NCBI RefSeq assembly: GCF_050908995.1
Contig: NC_135122.1
Coordinates: 12,254,501 to 12,318,500, forward strand
Reading direction: 5' to 3'
Length of the DNA: 64,000 nt
Origin: Andrena cerasifolii
Taxonomy: Eukaryota; Arthropoda; Insecta; Hymenoptera; Andrenidae
In this document: one piece after another, positions 1-12,996 of the stretch
How the letters are laid out: each line of letters opens with the position of its first letter
Numbering within the stretch: position 1 is the first letter of the stretch
Position numbers and translations under genes: made by a program
Notes under the pieces: model-generated
The model's database searches: none
Told to the model about the DNA's origin: nothing
What the model saw: the letters and a program-made list of their open reading frames with translations, nothing else

Positions 1-1065
1 TACCAGCTACAAAGCTCGCAAAGCCTCGTCGCCATCGACAAACGACACTCCCCTCGAGAGCGTCTCCGATTGCATTCTTTATCCTAATTAGGTTTACGAG
101 GCTTTCGCCCGCCAAAGCGACCAATTATTGGTAATTGCGTAAAGATGTCACTCGGTAAGCGGATTGCTGGCGGTTTTACAAGCATTGTACTCTTCTAAGC
201 CACACCACGAGGCTGACAAGAGGAAGGGGACCGTTATTTCTCGCTTCCCCCTCGAGCGACGAGCGACAATGAGGCAACACGCTCCTCCAACTTCTCACTT
301 TCTCACCCTCTCTTCTGTTCCGCCATAGCCACTTTTATTTTTCCCTCCGAACACCAAGAAACTATTTCCCTTTCACCCACGAGACAGAGATCTCCAATCG
401 AACGGAACCGAATACGAATCGATACTCTCGCGTATTTCTGCCCGTACAGGGGTGGCTCGAAGCGTCCGACTTCGCGCAGGCAGGCTTGAAACCAGTGATT
501 CAGCTTCTAAACGACCAAAATTTCAATCCGACGTCGGGCGTATGTATAAAGTGCTGGTACAGCTCGAGCAACGTTTCGTTACGCGTGTACGCGAGGGTGG
601 CAGAGTGGCCGCTGCAAACCTAATAAGGGAAGATAATGGAAACGGGCTTCCGTAACGAGCAGCAATCATAATCGTCCCGTCTCTCGATTTCTTCTCCCAG
701 CAATCTCTAGCGGCCCTCCGCGGCCCCTTTGTCCCGGCGACAACGAGGAGCGTAACGCGAGTTATACGAGCGGCAGTCAAACAGGCGAGACGAGAAGGAC
801 CGATTCGCCGTCCCGTTCGTCGGGGAATGAAATTATTCGATTTGCCCAGCGTGGCACGCGAAAGTTATCGAAAGTCCCCGGGGTGGTGATGAGCGGAGGA
901 GGCGCCGCATAAGAGGGTGAGCCCCGGTCATTTGGCTTGACTTCATAAGTCATTAGAATCAGCCTTGAATCGAGTCGTTTGTCACAAAACACCCGGTACA
1001 CAGCGGTGCCGGCGACACGAGGAGGGACAGTGTCGTCGACGTATAAACGGTACACCGCGGGGGTT

Positions 1066-1068
<3 letters not shown>

Positions 1069-1117
<49 letters not shown>
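1069..1117. repeat. (AG)n microsatellite
   Basis: An uninterrupted AG dinucleotide tract of about 49 bp. It explains the Arg/Glu and Ser/Leu low-complexity reading frames seen here. Confidence 0.95.
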
Positions 1118-1120
<3 letters not shown>

Positions 1121-3293
1121 GGAGAGACAGAGTTTGGATGGGGGTTGCGCGCCTAACCAAATTACATCAATCCCATTTCACATCGTTTTGACATGGCAAT
1201 TGAGTTGAGTCCCGCGCAACTGTTGTGTTTTTGCTCGTGTGGAGGAGCGAGAGGAATGCCTGTCGGTGGGGGTGTGGAGGAGCAAGAAGCGCATCCTCCT
1301 GCGCTCCTCCGGCAAGGAGAAACGCTCGAGTTTTCACCCCTCTGGTTTCGCGAACGAGCCGCGGAGGCGAGCACGGCCCTCGGTGGATGACGGTGGGCGA
1401 GGGGCAAGTGCCTTAACTTTTCCTTATCGAAAATAAGTCGTTAGCCAGCCTTTCATCTTTAAACGAGTTTTCGCGGTGCGCTGAGTTTTTACCCGGCCAC
1501 GTCCCCTTCTTTCTCGTCCTGCGCCGCGACGGTCCTCCCCACGCCCAGCCACTTTTCCTCGCGTTGCCTCGGTTTAAGGGATTTTTCAATTCCACCGTGG
1601 GAAGCTAATTTAATTTCTGAGGAAGACCGATGCGCCGCGGAGAACCGATTATCCGTGACACCGGTGACAGGCACCGTTCACGGATGGACGAATCGTGACA
1701 AAACGTACGAAGCTGTAGAAACAGATTCGCAACGCTGTTAATTGTTGATGTTACGTCCCACCGGGTTAATTTCCATATAGACGGAGAGGTGACAGGTTGC
1801 TGAAGAGCTTCCAGCCCGAAGGATTCTAGACACTCGATGGAAACGGGAAATAATGCAATTTTCTGTTTCAGGTGGGATTGTGTGAGGTCACTATACATGT
1901 CTGTATACTGTATAGATAAGGTATAATCGGTGCATGCTCTTGTTCCCGTGATAATCGCGAAATCATCCGGTTGTACCGGTACCTAAATCTCGTTAAACTT
2001 CTATTCTGGCTAGCCAGTTTCCGATGGCCGATAATGGATTGCCCGATGGAAAAATAGCTAATTAGCAGGGCGCGAGGTAGGGAAGAAAAGCGGCGAGCGT
2101 CGCTTCAAGTCAAGTATCACGAACAATCGTCCTATTAATCGCGGGGCCCGATCGAATTAATCCCATCGGTGTCGCGCTCGAGGGCTAATTAGATTCCCCT
2201 ATTAAGAACGCGCGAGGACCGAAGTAACCGTGAATAGGGAAACTAATAAGAACTGATTCTAAAGTGTTTCGCAGCTGCGCTCCGGGATAGTTTGATCAGC
2301 AGCACTTCGAGAAGCCCCTTCAAGTGGCGCGTTTAAGCGAGTTACGCTATTTCGCGCCGGCAATTTCGCAATTTCTGCCGTGAGATTCGCTGAAAGTCGG
2401 TAATTAGGTTCGCCATTAACGTCCGCGCGCGATACGGCACGTTAAAACGTATTTCCTTCTAGGACGAGTCACGAGTTTTCGAAAGGATTCCAGGAAAATT
2501 TGTCGCACAATGTGGGAATGGTGGTGGGCCATAGAATAGAATGAATCCTGCTGAAAGAATAACCATTCCCGTTTGTAAAAGCTCGCGCTACCGTTTTCCA
2601 TTTACTTTTCCGCCAGAAATCATCCCCCCCCCCATCGATGTTTGCATCCCATCGCTGCTCGCACCCTCTACAATTACCATGTAATTAGCTTCTGCAGGGA
2701 ATTACACGAGAAAAGTGCTGGAACTTTTTAAAAATTACCCTAACGAAGGTTAACGTCCGCGCAATGAAAGCTGTACCAGCGCTATTACCGTCCAATTACA
2801 CCGCCGTCAAGACGGTTGACGTCATCCACGCTGCGCGCTCGGGACTCTCGGATTTGTTATTACATCTCTGATGGCAAAGCCGCCCCCGTGAATCGTCCCT
2901 CTCGGGGGAGACACAATGACGCCTTCCGTCCCATTAGGCGCAGCATCGCGTGCGATGTGAAAACGATTGGCGGCGAATCCATGGCGGCGTGGAATCGTCC
3001 ACGGAGAGCAGAGAGACGCCGGCGTCGCGTCGTCGACAACGGCGGCACTTTGATCGGTAACCTCGTTTATGGTGACGCTGGACACAGAATGTAGGAAACA
3101 CCGATAACACCGGTGACGGAAATATCGACTTTTGAGAGCTGCCACGAGCATCCCCTCCCGCTTGCCGGGGCACATCAGCCCCTGGCAAATCACCCCATCA
3201 TAGCGGACCTCTCGTTCCGCTTCGCGAGGGACGAGGACGCGGCCTGCAGGGAGCGGGAGGGACGGAGTGACGGAAAGAGAGAGTTGCACGTGA

Positions 3294-3350
3294 AGAGAGA
3301 GAGAGAGAGAGAGAGCCGCGGAGAATCGAAAAGAGAGAGAGAGAAAGAGC
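3294..3350. repeat. interrupted (GA)n microsatellite
   Basis: Two GA tracts (3294-3314 and about 3331-3350) separated by a short GC-rich spacer. Confidence 0.9.
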
Positions 3351-4966
3351 GAGACACGGTGACGCGGCGGGTGAACAGGGCGAGGAGGGCTCTGCGGAGA
3401 GAGGATCGACGAGTTCGGTGAACGTGGAACGCCGTGGGTTCTGCAACGAGAGAGGAGAGAGGGTGAGAGGGGGAGAAGAGGAAGGGAAGAACCGACCGCC
3501 CTGGTGGCGGTTGAAAGAACCAATTTTGTCCTAATAGAAAAATCCCCAGCGCCGAACCCAATTTATAAACCCGCAAACATGGCTGGCGGAGGGTGCTCGT
3601 CTCGCCTCGTCTTGCCTCGCCTAGTCAACCGACGAATCCCAACACACCGCGAACATCGGATTTATAAAGCCGAGTCAGCCGTGCACCATGTGCCGTAGAC
3701 ACGCGTGTGTATATAAATTCCGTTCGCATAAACGACCACGACCACGGCGACCGCCTAGGCCGATTACAATGGAGCCGAAGAACGGGGAGGCGGCAGTGGT
3801 GGAGGAGGAAGAGGCGAAACGCGGAGGAAAATTGTCTGGTCGCCTTAGCGCACCGTGCAATTTCATCCCGTGCAAGCTGGGAAGCTCGCAGGCTTGACAA
3901 ACGAGCCTGGATCAACTCTATCACCGTGATTTCGTTACTCAGCCTTTGCTTGACTTTCGAGGATTCGCAGTGTCGCGTTGCTCCCTGTTTCTCTCGCGAG
4001 GAATTAGTCGACGCCGATGCTTGCCGAAGAAGAGCTTTAAAGAGAACGATCGAAAGGGTTGTTACATCCTTCCCCGATGAAATTTTACTACATATATCAT
4101 CCGCTGAATCGTGATATCCTCTCATTCTCGAATTACCTCACCCTCGAACTTCAGCCAAATGGCAGTGTTCGCGCTTTAAACCTTCCACCAGTCCCTGTCA
4201 CTGCCTGTCATCCTTATCCTGCCTGGCGATGCAGCGATGATACCCTCGTTGACAAAAATCCCTTTGCAATTACAGCAAGCAAGGATCGCCCGTTGGTAAC
4301 GGGGTAATAATGATCAAAGAGAGAAGCAGACGAGGAAAGGCCAGGGGAGAGGAAAGGAGAGAGCGAGAGGAGACTTAGTAAACGGAACACATGGCCCGAA
4401 AGGGTACTCCCGTATCGGCTACAAAGGTATCCAACAGGGATAAATACGTCGCAACTTCCAGCACACGCCTCGCGTATTTCTGCCGTGTATCTTGCACATA
4501 TGCACGCAGCAGGCAGCGAGCTCGGTCCATCTGCAGCGATCCGACTCTGCGACAAAAGCACCGTAATCGATTTCGAATTCGATAACGTCTAATAGCGGAC
4601 ACGTACGCGCGCCTGCCAGAACAGGCGAGTCACTCTCGCTCCCTTATCTACCCTGCTTATCGTCCTTCATCTTCGACTGATCCGTTCCTGATAGAATTAT
4701 CCGCTGGGCGTAATGAAACGGAAGTTGGGGTATCGTTGAAATTGTTTACGCTCCGGGAAGTCGCAAAGTGGTTGCAACGATGGTGGTAACAGGATTCCTC
4801 CGTGCCTTTATGGCCGTGCGTTTGCAGCTTCTTCGAAACAGTATTAACGAAATCTGCAGGCAGAGAACTCATCAAGGAGGAAGGAATTCCGTCCCTTTGC
4901 AGCGACCAATTCTCCCCTCTGGGACTTGCGCTGATCTACGACATGTCGAATTGGAAACACTATCGA

Positions 4967-5760
4967 ATAATAATAATAATAATAATTCTTTATTGCACAG
5001 TAGACTATACAATAAGAAACATATAAAAAAGCGAGAAAGAGAAAGAGGAAAAAGTAAAAGAATAGTTAGATTTGAATAGCACATATAACACTAGAAGAGC
5101 GCAAAAGGCGAGGTGCAGCTGTCAGCTGTTATTAACCTTACCATTTAAAGCTACTTAAAACTAAAACTGACACAATAGAGTACGCGAAAAGTAAATGTAG
5201 ACGGCCAAATAACATAATGACAAAAGTAAAAGTTAATAATTAACTGTTAATGCTGATTAGCAAATAATAGTGTCACTGCATGCTTGAAGGATGCGGAAGA
5301 GGTTACAGAGCGAATTTCATATGGTAGGGAGTTAAAGTAAAAGGCGGAACAGTAGGAAAAGGAGCCGTAAAATTTAGTGGAGTGACAGGAAGGAATGGAA
5401 AGGTGAAATTCATGACGGGTAGATTCATCTGCTCGACGCTCGCGATTTGTGACGAGTAATTCGCGCAGATACGGTGGTACACCATTGGACATCAATTTGT
5501 ATATGAGACAGCAGAGATGTAACAATGTATCTCTGCTTCATATTAAGCCAACGCTTCTCTGTAAATGCTGGCGTTATGTGATCGAACTTTCGTAGTCCAA
5601 AAGCAAATCGAATACATGCATTCTGAACCCGCTGAATACGCGCAGAGACACATTCGAAGCGGCCGGAGGCCTCGCCTCAAATGCACCCTGAATCCATCCC
5701 TCGAGCCGAAGATTTCGTCAAGATTCTCAGACACAATCCCTGGTCTACTACAACCTTAAA
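4967..5760 (-). pseudogene. decayed non-LTR retrotransposon (LINE) 3' fragment
   Basis: Read on the - strand, this is the C-terminal tail of a LINE reverse transcriptase ORF. At about 5634-5524 one frame reads RVQNACIRFAFGLRKFDHIT and then WLNMKQR. After a frameshift near 5525 it continues in another frame as LCCLIYKLMSNGVPPYLREL. It ends with YGSFSYCSAFYFNSLPYEIR and a FKHA motif, stopping at 5247. These are typical post-fingers/thumb and C-terminal motifs of CR1/Jockey-type elements. The 3' end has AATAAAG followed by a TTA/AAT repeat tail (4967-4990 on the + strand). The 5' part is missing, and a stop plus the frameshift mean it is dead. The 5' boundary is approximate and no target duplication was found. 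Confidence 0.75.
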
Positions 5761-6473
5761 TACCAACGGATACTGTTACGAGCACATATTTACCTAGAGG
5801 ATGACCCGTGGCCGAAACACGGTCATCGATTCACCGCTGAACGACAGTAGCCATGGCCGAAGTGTTCCTCACTCGAAGTGGTCCATGCCCACGGTTACGG
5901 TTTTAATCGCGCGTACGACTGTCGGACCCCGGGTCTCGTCCCCGTAGTTTATTTAACAGCGCCCTGGGCATCGGTAAACACGGGTTAGCGAATTGGCCCC
6001 AGGGCGAGACCGAATGATAGTTAACGTACCGCTAAACGCCATTGGAGAGGAGCCCGCGTCCCTTCCCCCGGCTCGGAATACACCAAGGCTCGTATATTGC
6101 ATGCGCGAGGGGGACCGAAATTTAATTTTGTGCTTTTTGTACACGCCAAATCGTTGTCTCTCCCACTTCGTCGGCCGGCTGCCAGGCTGCCTCTCTATCT
6201 ATCGCCTTCAACCATGATGAAACGGGGGCGATAACGCAGGCGTCGAGGAGATTTCGCCGCGATTTCAGCCGCGCCAGGTCGCGCGGCACCGCGCCTAGGG
6301 ATCCACTCGACCAATTGTGCCGGTGAGTCTCGTTCATTTATACACCGTTCGCTGTTACCAAGAGACGTCTATCCTACGTCGAACACCGCACGTGGAGGCA
6401 TTTCGTTCGGCGATACGCGCAACTAGGCAGTCATAGTGTAGCAGTAGGAATGGAGGGTTAATAGGCGAAAGGG
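5761..6473. other. intergenic DNA, nothing recognised
   Basis: GC-moderate sequence between the LINE fragment and the first TIR element. No conserved ORF, RNA gene or repeat is recognised. Confidence 0.6.
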
Positions 6474-6476
6474 ATG

Positions 6477-7289
6477 TAGGGTAAATCCGGGAGACGCGGT
6501 CGGGCCGGGGAGTTGGTCGAGTCGCTGTATTTCAGACTCTATACGTAAAAACGCGTTAAAATGCAGACCAATCACTTCTTTAGAAGCGAAACAGTCGAAT
6601 GAATAGCGTCACTTCGCTTCCTTCTGTATTTTTCTGGATTTATAGGCTATAAAAGGTAAATTGAGGTTACATTTAACCCCTTTTGTCACACAACGGTGTA
6701 CAGAATCGTATTTAAAATATACTTCTAAGTTTGGGATAATGAGATAGAAGAGATATTGAGGGACAATGCAGCCAAAGTATTTGGCCATATTAACTCTTCC
6801 TCTCGAAACTAACGAGAAGACCATCTCTCGCTGCAGAAAGGAGAGATGGTCGAGTTATAATTTTTTCATTATTTTTTTATTTTTTTATCATTATTATATT
6901 ATTATTTTTGTTTATTTATTTTATTCGTTCACTTTTGTATTCATTTGTCTTGCTAATTGCCGGTAAGTAGTTCACTTTTTCTTTGATGTGTTCTTTACTT
7001 GTTTAGCGGAAACAAATTAAACATCAATGAATCTGTAGTTGCATTCATTCATAAATGATTTTGTTTTCTTCTTTGTTATTTCTCCATGAATAATTATGTG
7101 AGTGGTCTCTGCTATGACTTTTCAACCGGATTTTCAGCAAACATTGTCTTAAAGCAAATATCGACCAGTTCTTCTGAATCAGTATAAAATTCTGAACATA
7201 TTAGGTTCTATCTGTTAAAATAAATAATATCAGTATTAGTTTAATAGCCATTTTAAATTAGGTCGACCGCGTCTCCCGGATTTACCCTA
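6477..7289. mobile_element. TIR element (about 810 bp, TA target) without recognisable transposase
   Basis: Perfect inverted arms run 6474-6502 and 7264-7292 (29 bp). The core reads GGGTAAATCCGGGAGACGCG and is flanked on each side by TA, consistent with a TA target duplication as in Tc1/mariner-type elements. The interior is AT-rich, has a perfect 11-bp hairpin at 6819-6851, and shows no transposase. It looks like a non-autonomous element or a deletion derivative. Confidence 0.8.
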
Positions 7290-7292
7290 CAT

Positions 7293-10200
7293 AGTGAGGT
7301 CATAGAATGAACTAGGGGTTGAAGACAGTAGCACGTCGAACAAGTCTATGATGGAATCGACGCGAGCCACGATCGATCACCTATCATCAGCGTAGAATGA
7401 CACGCCAATCAGTGGCTGAGAGTTAATTAATTTACCGCGGTTATGTCTGAGAGAACACTTCTCGGCCGTTCCAAAGTGACGAGGCCATAGTTCACTGGAG
7501 CAGAGGAGACGATTGTAGCGGGAACGGGGGAAGCGGGCGGTTAGAACGAGACACAACTCGGAGATGGTTGACTTGATGAAATCATGCTGCGAGAATTAAA
7601 CGGGGATACCCATGGGGCGTGTGTCGTCGTCTAGGTCGTCGCCGTCGTCGTCTAGGTCGTCGTCGGCAGCGCGTGGAACCGGAGGACTCGGCTCGGGCTC
7701 CAATTGGCGGGAGCAAGAGAACGGTAGGAGTTGACTGCAGTGTATACACAGTTAATTAAGCCGGAGTACCACGGGCGGAGAAGCGCGCGAGGATAGAGGT
7801 GGTTGAGATCGGCGGAACGTCAAACAGAGAAGAATATAAGAGAGGGGCGGGAGAGGGAAAGGTAGAGGGCCAGGATGGAAGGAGGTAAACGCACTTGTGC
7901 GCTCCAAAGCCAGAGAGGGACCGAGCGATTTTGTCCTGTGGGCTGCAAAGGTAATTTGCTCTCTGGATATGCAGTCCCAGTAGCTCTCAATTTGGTAAAC
8001 CGTGTACGCCGCGTGCCCGAGACCGTTCCGAACCAGCGATCCCGAAATTTCGTTTACAACCCGAAGGAAAAGTTGCCGCGAAACCTTTTGATGACGCTCC
8101 GGTCCGTCGATATTACGGCGTAAACAAAGGCGACCGTTCCATCACCGGTGTTTTTTCCGTCGCGGACCAGCTTTATCGCTCTTCCATCGGGATTATTGCG
8201 CGATTGTCGAAGATATTGCGAACGCGAAATCGCGTTTCGCGGCGGGATTCTTGCAAACGCGGCCCCGCCAACTATCCCCGAAGCGAATTCAAATTAAAAC
8301 GCAATACGAGCGCTTTTTGGAATTGTTAAAAACGGGCATTGTAGTACTTTGAATTCCCCCTAACTCGATTCGCCGTGGCTTGTCGCATCGTGCTTTTTTT
8401 TTTTAATTTCGCCGGGCGATTCCGTTCGAATCGTTATTACTTTCCGCGGGCCAGCGTTTGGTTCCAGCGAAAGCCGCGCACGGAATCGTTCTACTGGAAG
8501 AGCAAACATTAACTTGGAAAAAGCATCCTGATGTCCAAAAACTTTACAAAACACAAGCAAGCTACATGTTTGCCTAAACTTCCCTTACAACCCCTTGATA
8601 CTTCTTCCACCACCGGCGTATAAAATGATAAAACTCCGCTTCCGCGATACCCGCCGCAACGCGCGTATCAATTCAACTAAATCATCCTCTGCCCGCCTCC
8701 GCGTTACGACCCCTTTGTGCGCGCTGTTGTCCGAAATTTTCATGAAACGCACAGTGGCGCGCGACGGATTACGCGCGGTAAATCTGAAGATCCTCTTCTC
8801 GAGAGGCGCTCCCGTTGCCAGGGCCACCCGCTGAGAGTTTTCCCAAAACCTGTCGCGAAATCCGTCTAGCGTCGACAATACCGATGCCTCGAACAACCGC
8901 CACCCGCGGCTACCGTAGCCCAAACAAGCTTTTCTTCCACCCAGAGCGAGCGACAGCAAAACATCGCTGGCCAACCAGCGGGCACCGACGCGCTCTGGAT
9001 TCCTTTCATCTCGCTACGCACTCACCGTTTCGCACCTCGGCGACGATCGTTTGCACCCGGGGCAAAGTACCAGCCAGAGCGGATCGTCGCAGGAAAATTG
9101 GAGCGGATTCCGCCGCTCTAAAACGGTCTCAATGGCCAATAGAACGAAATTAGACTTATCTCGGTCATCGGAGGGGGGCAGCTTCCACGCAGCTGCGCGG
9201 CCCCATGCCTCTTGAGGATTCGCGTCCACGTGAATGGGCCTGGCCGATTCTTCTTTATTATGCCCTGCTCCGAGCGAGACTCATGTCCGATTTGCAAACA
9301 GTTTTTCTGGGCCGTGTTCCGTGTCCGCGCTGCTCCTTTCGACGGCGGGGACACGCGCCATTGTGAACGGCCGATCGGGCCTGATCGCCGATCTCCAAGA
9401 TGCTACACCATTCAACGTGGTGGAATCCCGCCAAGGGAGTTCTCTATTGAGCTTTTAGGCAATTTCCAGGGGACTCGATTCTCTGCCCTTTATTGGGGAC
9501 TGAATGGCCGATGCTTGAACTCCATTCTCGCGTGCGTATGAAAATCTTTTGCCACAGAGGACGTTTGGGGCTCATTTGGCGATCCTTGTGGAGCGATTTC
9601 TTGAATTATTGGTAAACTCCTTCTGGTGATTGGAACTTCGTCAATTCAGAAATTCCCCTTTTCCGTTGCTCGAAGGAAACTTGGAAAAGGAGGGGGAGGG
9701 CATCGGTTTGGTCACAGTGGTGCCTGGGAATTACTCCAGTTTTAGAGGATCCGCTTATCTCTCGGGTCGGGAGGTATCAGCTGCTCCGAATACGTCAGAC
9801 AGGTTAAAACGTTTACCCGGCAGGGGCTACCTGAGTTTTTCGGGGGTGCAAAGAGTAATCTTGGAGGAGCGCCGAGCGGGTCCCTCGAGCTCAGTCGAGG
9901 ATCAACGTTCAGGAAATTAGCTAAAACTGGAGCTAAGTGCCCGGAGCTGGGGCCAGGCACGAAATAAACGCGTCGATCTAACTCGGCCCCGGTCCCTCGA
10001 TCCTCCAGTAGATATTTATCGCGGTAAGTGGGATCCGGTTAAATGCAACTTCTGTGATCTGATTTCTACGGAACCTAAAAGCCTTTTCTCTCCACCTCTC
10101 GTAGCCCGGGCACCACGAGTCCAGATTCGTCACGGAGATTGCCATCGCGGAGAACAGGCGCCGTTAAACGTGAAGCGCGCGCGACGCTTGTTACGCGTGT

Positions 10201-11589
10201 AAACGCAGCGTGCGACACAGAGCACGCACGTGGGAACACTCTCGTATATACAAAAGCTTTCGAGTGGATCGATCCGGCTTCCTGAGAATCGCGGATCATT
10301 CCCATTCAAAGTAGATGAAAATCTCTCTCCAGCTCTCAAACTCTTGATGGCAACGAACACGAGTTCCCCCCCGAAACTCACTTTCGATTCAAAATTCAAG
10401 GTATGTGTCCTGATGACTGGATGGCGCCACGATAAAAGTCATCGCTTCGTCCCCAATCTCATCTTGAAGTTCGACGGTGGTGGCTGTTAATGCTGGATGA
10501 AAATCGCGTTCAATTTGCAACCGAAATTACAGTTATTACGGTTATTCGCTACAGGCAATTCGGACGAGGTCCGGCCACCCCTAACAGCTATCGTTTAGCG
10601 AACTATTTCGGCGGCCAATTATAATCGAGACGTGTCCTGGACCACGCGGGAGGGTTTTTTTCTATAGCGGAAGAACCGTGAATTCGCGTCCGCAACGTAT
10701 AATTTGCCTCGATTTAGCCCGGATCGATTTTGAGCAGCTACTGTTTCGCTACAGGCGGATATCTTTTGTTGTTGCGGTTTTGTGGGCGTGCACTTCCACC
10801 CCGGGGCTAAAGCGCCAAATGGTAACGACGATACGCGGGAATCGAATGCGGGAATGGGAAACGGGGATTTGTTTTGTACGTTGGTTTTCGGCTTGCGCGA
10901 ACCAAAAAGAAACAATTTCCATGGCGGACGCGACGCTGCCGGTGGACGCAAGTGAAAACCGCCGCTCCTTCTGCCTCTTTGTCGGGTGGGTAATTTCGGA
11001 AAAAAAGATTGCTGGGAAGGAAGTCGGGATAAAAATCTGTGCTTCGAATCTCGTTTAGATCTCGAAGTAGAGAATACACTGGGTTCTTCCTGAAAAGTAA
11101 CAAATGCTCGTTCCATCCTTCGGAGATTCGAAAAACTGCCCAATTTTTCATCAAGTCCCGTTAAACTTTGTAATTTTTATTCCATCAGCAGCGGAATATT
11201 GTACATCCTATAAAGCGAGGGGTGAAAAGAGTATTATAGCATCGATGCGGCCGCGCCAAGATGGGCGAGCGATTTGAATCAGTGCGGCCCTGTAATGAGT
11301 AATGAAAATACCATTTGTCGAGTGACACCCTTCGGGATATCCTTTCTCGCGTGATTCTCGCACGTGCCAAGTGCCTGGCTGTATTTCTTCCAGCGGCAGA
11401 GACACGTTCAGGGTAGCGGCGCGCAAAGTCGCCCCGAGTTGCATCGCTGGAGCACCCAGAAGCGTAGGAGGCTTGGCGTAAGCGGTAAGCTTTACCTCAT
11501 TTCTGGCAATTACAGGGGATGCCAGAATCCGCCGCAAGAATCAAGCCGCGCCGGTGGCGCGCGCTCGTCTGTGTGCACATAGACGTCCG
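7293..11589. other. intergenic DNA, no gene seen
   Basis: Only short unconserved frames are present. A GTC-rich tandem repeat lies at 7623-7664. This is candidate regulatory DNA for Rx by position only. Confidence 0.6.
7623..7664. repeat. 21-bp tandem duplication of a GTC-rich unit
   Basis: Two adjacent copies of a 21-bp unit, GTCGTCGTCTAGGTCGTCG plus two bases, differing by one base and embedded in a GTC trinucleotide-rich stretch. Confidence 0.85.
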
Positions 11590-12821
11590 CCGAGGGTGAG
11601 CCACCCCTCTGCGAGGCGCGTGTGCGCGCACAGCCACAGCCATCATCACAACCCTCGAGCACTCGCACACAGCCACCGGTGGAGCGTGTGGACGATCAGG
11701 GGCTGAACTTGTGCGCGTGCGGTGTCACAGAAGCCCGACGAAAAGTCCACCTCCTCTACCCCTGCGAATTAACCCCACCTAGATACCGCAAGGGAGGGTA
11801 GAATCGTTCTCTCCTGCCGTTTGAGCACCACTGTCTCGCCATGTTCTTGGATCCCGGTCCCGATTGGCTCGAAATCCAACGAACAGCGAAGCGGATTCGC
11901 GGAGCCGGGCCACGCCTCGCCCAACAACTCCTGGACCACCTCTTTCTGGCCGAGTGTCTTGGACGAGTATAGTTGTGTGCAGCTACAACAAAGGCCACCC
12001 CGTCCGACTGCTAGCTGAGTAGTCCTCGTTGGCACGACGCACGCACAACAGCTTCGACCCTAGCCCGCCACTGTTTTACTTCTTTTTGGGCTCGCGGTGC
12101 CTTCAGCAGCGATTCCAACTGGACACTGGGACGGAGCATTGATTTATCGGCCGGCTAGATGATCCGACGACTATGTAGATCGAGCCGCAGGGATTCCGAG
12201 TGGATAGATTCCAAGGCAGATCGTCTGGGGCAGCTGAAGTCGAAGTATGTTCAGGATTGAGGAAAGGAGACGCCTGATGCACGAGTATCATTCAAGTTCT
12301 ATTCCTGAGACTGTCTGATTCGAGCATCCAGCGAGATAAGAAGAGGAACTTCTCATCGTACAGTGTCGAAGGGACTAGGCATCATCGAGGACCTAAGACT
12401 TTGATGATCAGTGTTATTGTGCGCCAAGGATCAGCCATGAGACGCGCCCCGAACCGATGGTATCGCTGTCAGAATCGTGTGCATCTGCGCGTGAAGACTG
12501 TCGTTCATTAAACAATTAGATAAGCTGGAAGGACTCCGCGGAGAGGAACTAATCGAGTGGTACCGAGGCAACGAGGCATCCGCGACAATTCCAGTGCTTT
12601 TAAGGGAGACTTTCGAGCGGCGATTCTGTATTCCGTCGCGCGGTACCGTGGCGTCTCTCAAAATGCACTTTGCAGTAGAAAACACGTGTTATGGTCAGTC
12701 ATTTCGCGGCTCGGTCGAACATTAGTGTGTTCACGAGGGGTCGGTCGTGAGATCCCTTCGTCAGCGACGCCAGTGACCTAAGCAGCAGCTGATCAGAGGT
12801 CGGACGTTTGGTTTTTCGAGG
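11590..12821 (+). promoter_or_regulatory. putative Rx promoter / 5' UTR region
   Basis: This is the DNA immediately upstream of the Rx ATG, with no conserved ORF. It contains a TCAGTC initiator-like hexamer at 12695-12700 and an in-frame stop at 12774. No TATA box and no downstream promoter element stands out at the expected spacing from that initiator, so the transcription start is undetermined. Several short upstream ATGs are present. The region is assigned by position only. Confidence 0.35.
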
Positions 12822-12996
12822 ATGGATTCGCAGCAGCTCGTCGACACAGCCTCTCAGAACAGCCAGGACATCGTCCTGCCGAAGCCAGCGAGCAGTACAC
12901 CGAGGCACAGCATCGACGCTATCCTCGGGCTTGCCAACAACAAAAGGAGCCACCAGGAAATGGAGGATAACACCCGGGACACCCAGGAGAACACTG
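12822..12996 (+). CDS. Rx: Rx coding exon 1 (N-terminus and octapeptide)
   Basis: The exon encodes residues 1-58 plus the first base of Gly59. The ATG has A at -3 and G at +4, and an in-frame TGA lies 48 nt upstream (12774-12776), so this is the first usable start in the frame. The octapeptide HSIDAILGL (residues 29-37) matches the Engrailed-homology/octapeptide repressor-type motif found near the N-terminus of Rx proteins. The exon ends ACTG with donor GTAACG, leaving phase 1, which agrees with exon 2. Confidence 0.93.

Larger units (their letters stand above)
1..4966. other. intergenic DNA upstream of Rx, no gene seen
   Basis: Apart from the GA microsatellites, nothing codes convincingly. 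The longest frame (2822-3523, - strand) is low-complexity, Ser/Leu/Arg-rich sequence produced by the GA tracts. Confidence 0.7.

Noticed and set aside
2822..3523. 233-codon open frame on the - strand
   Set aside because: Composition is Ser/Leu/Arg-rich low complexity created by GA tracts; no domain, and overlapping frames are equally open.
12557..12781. 74-codon upstream frame before the Rx start
   Set aside because: No similarity to Rx or any family; probably a chance frame in the 5' UTR region.
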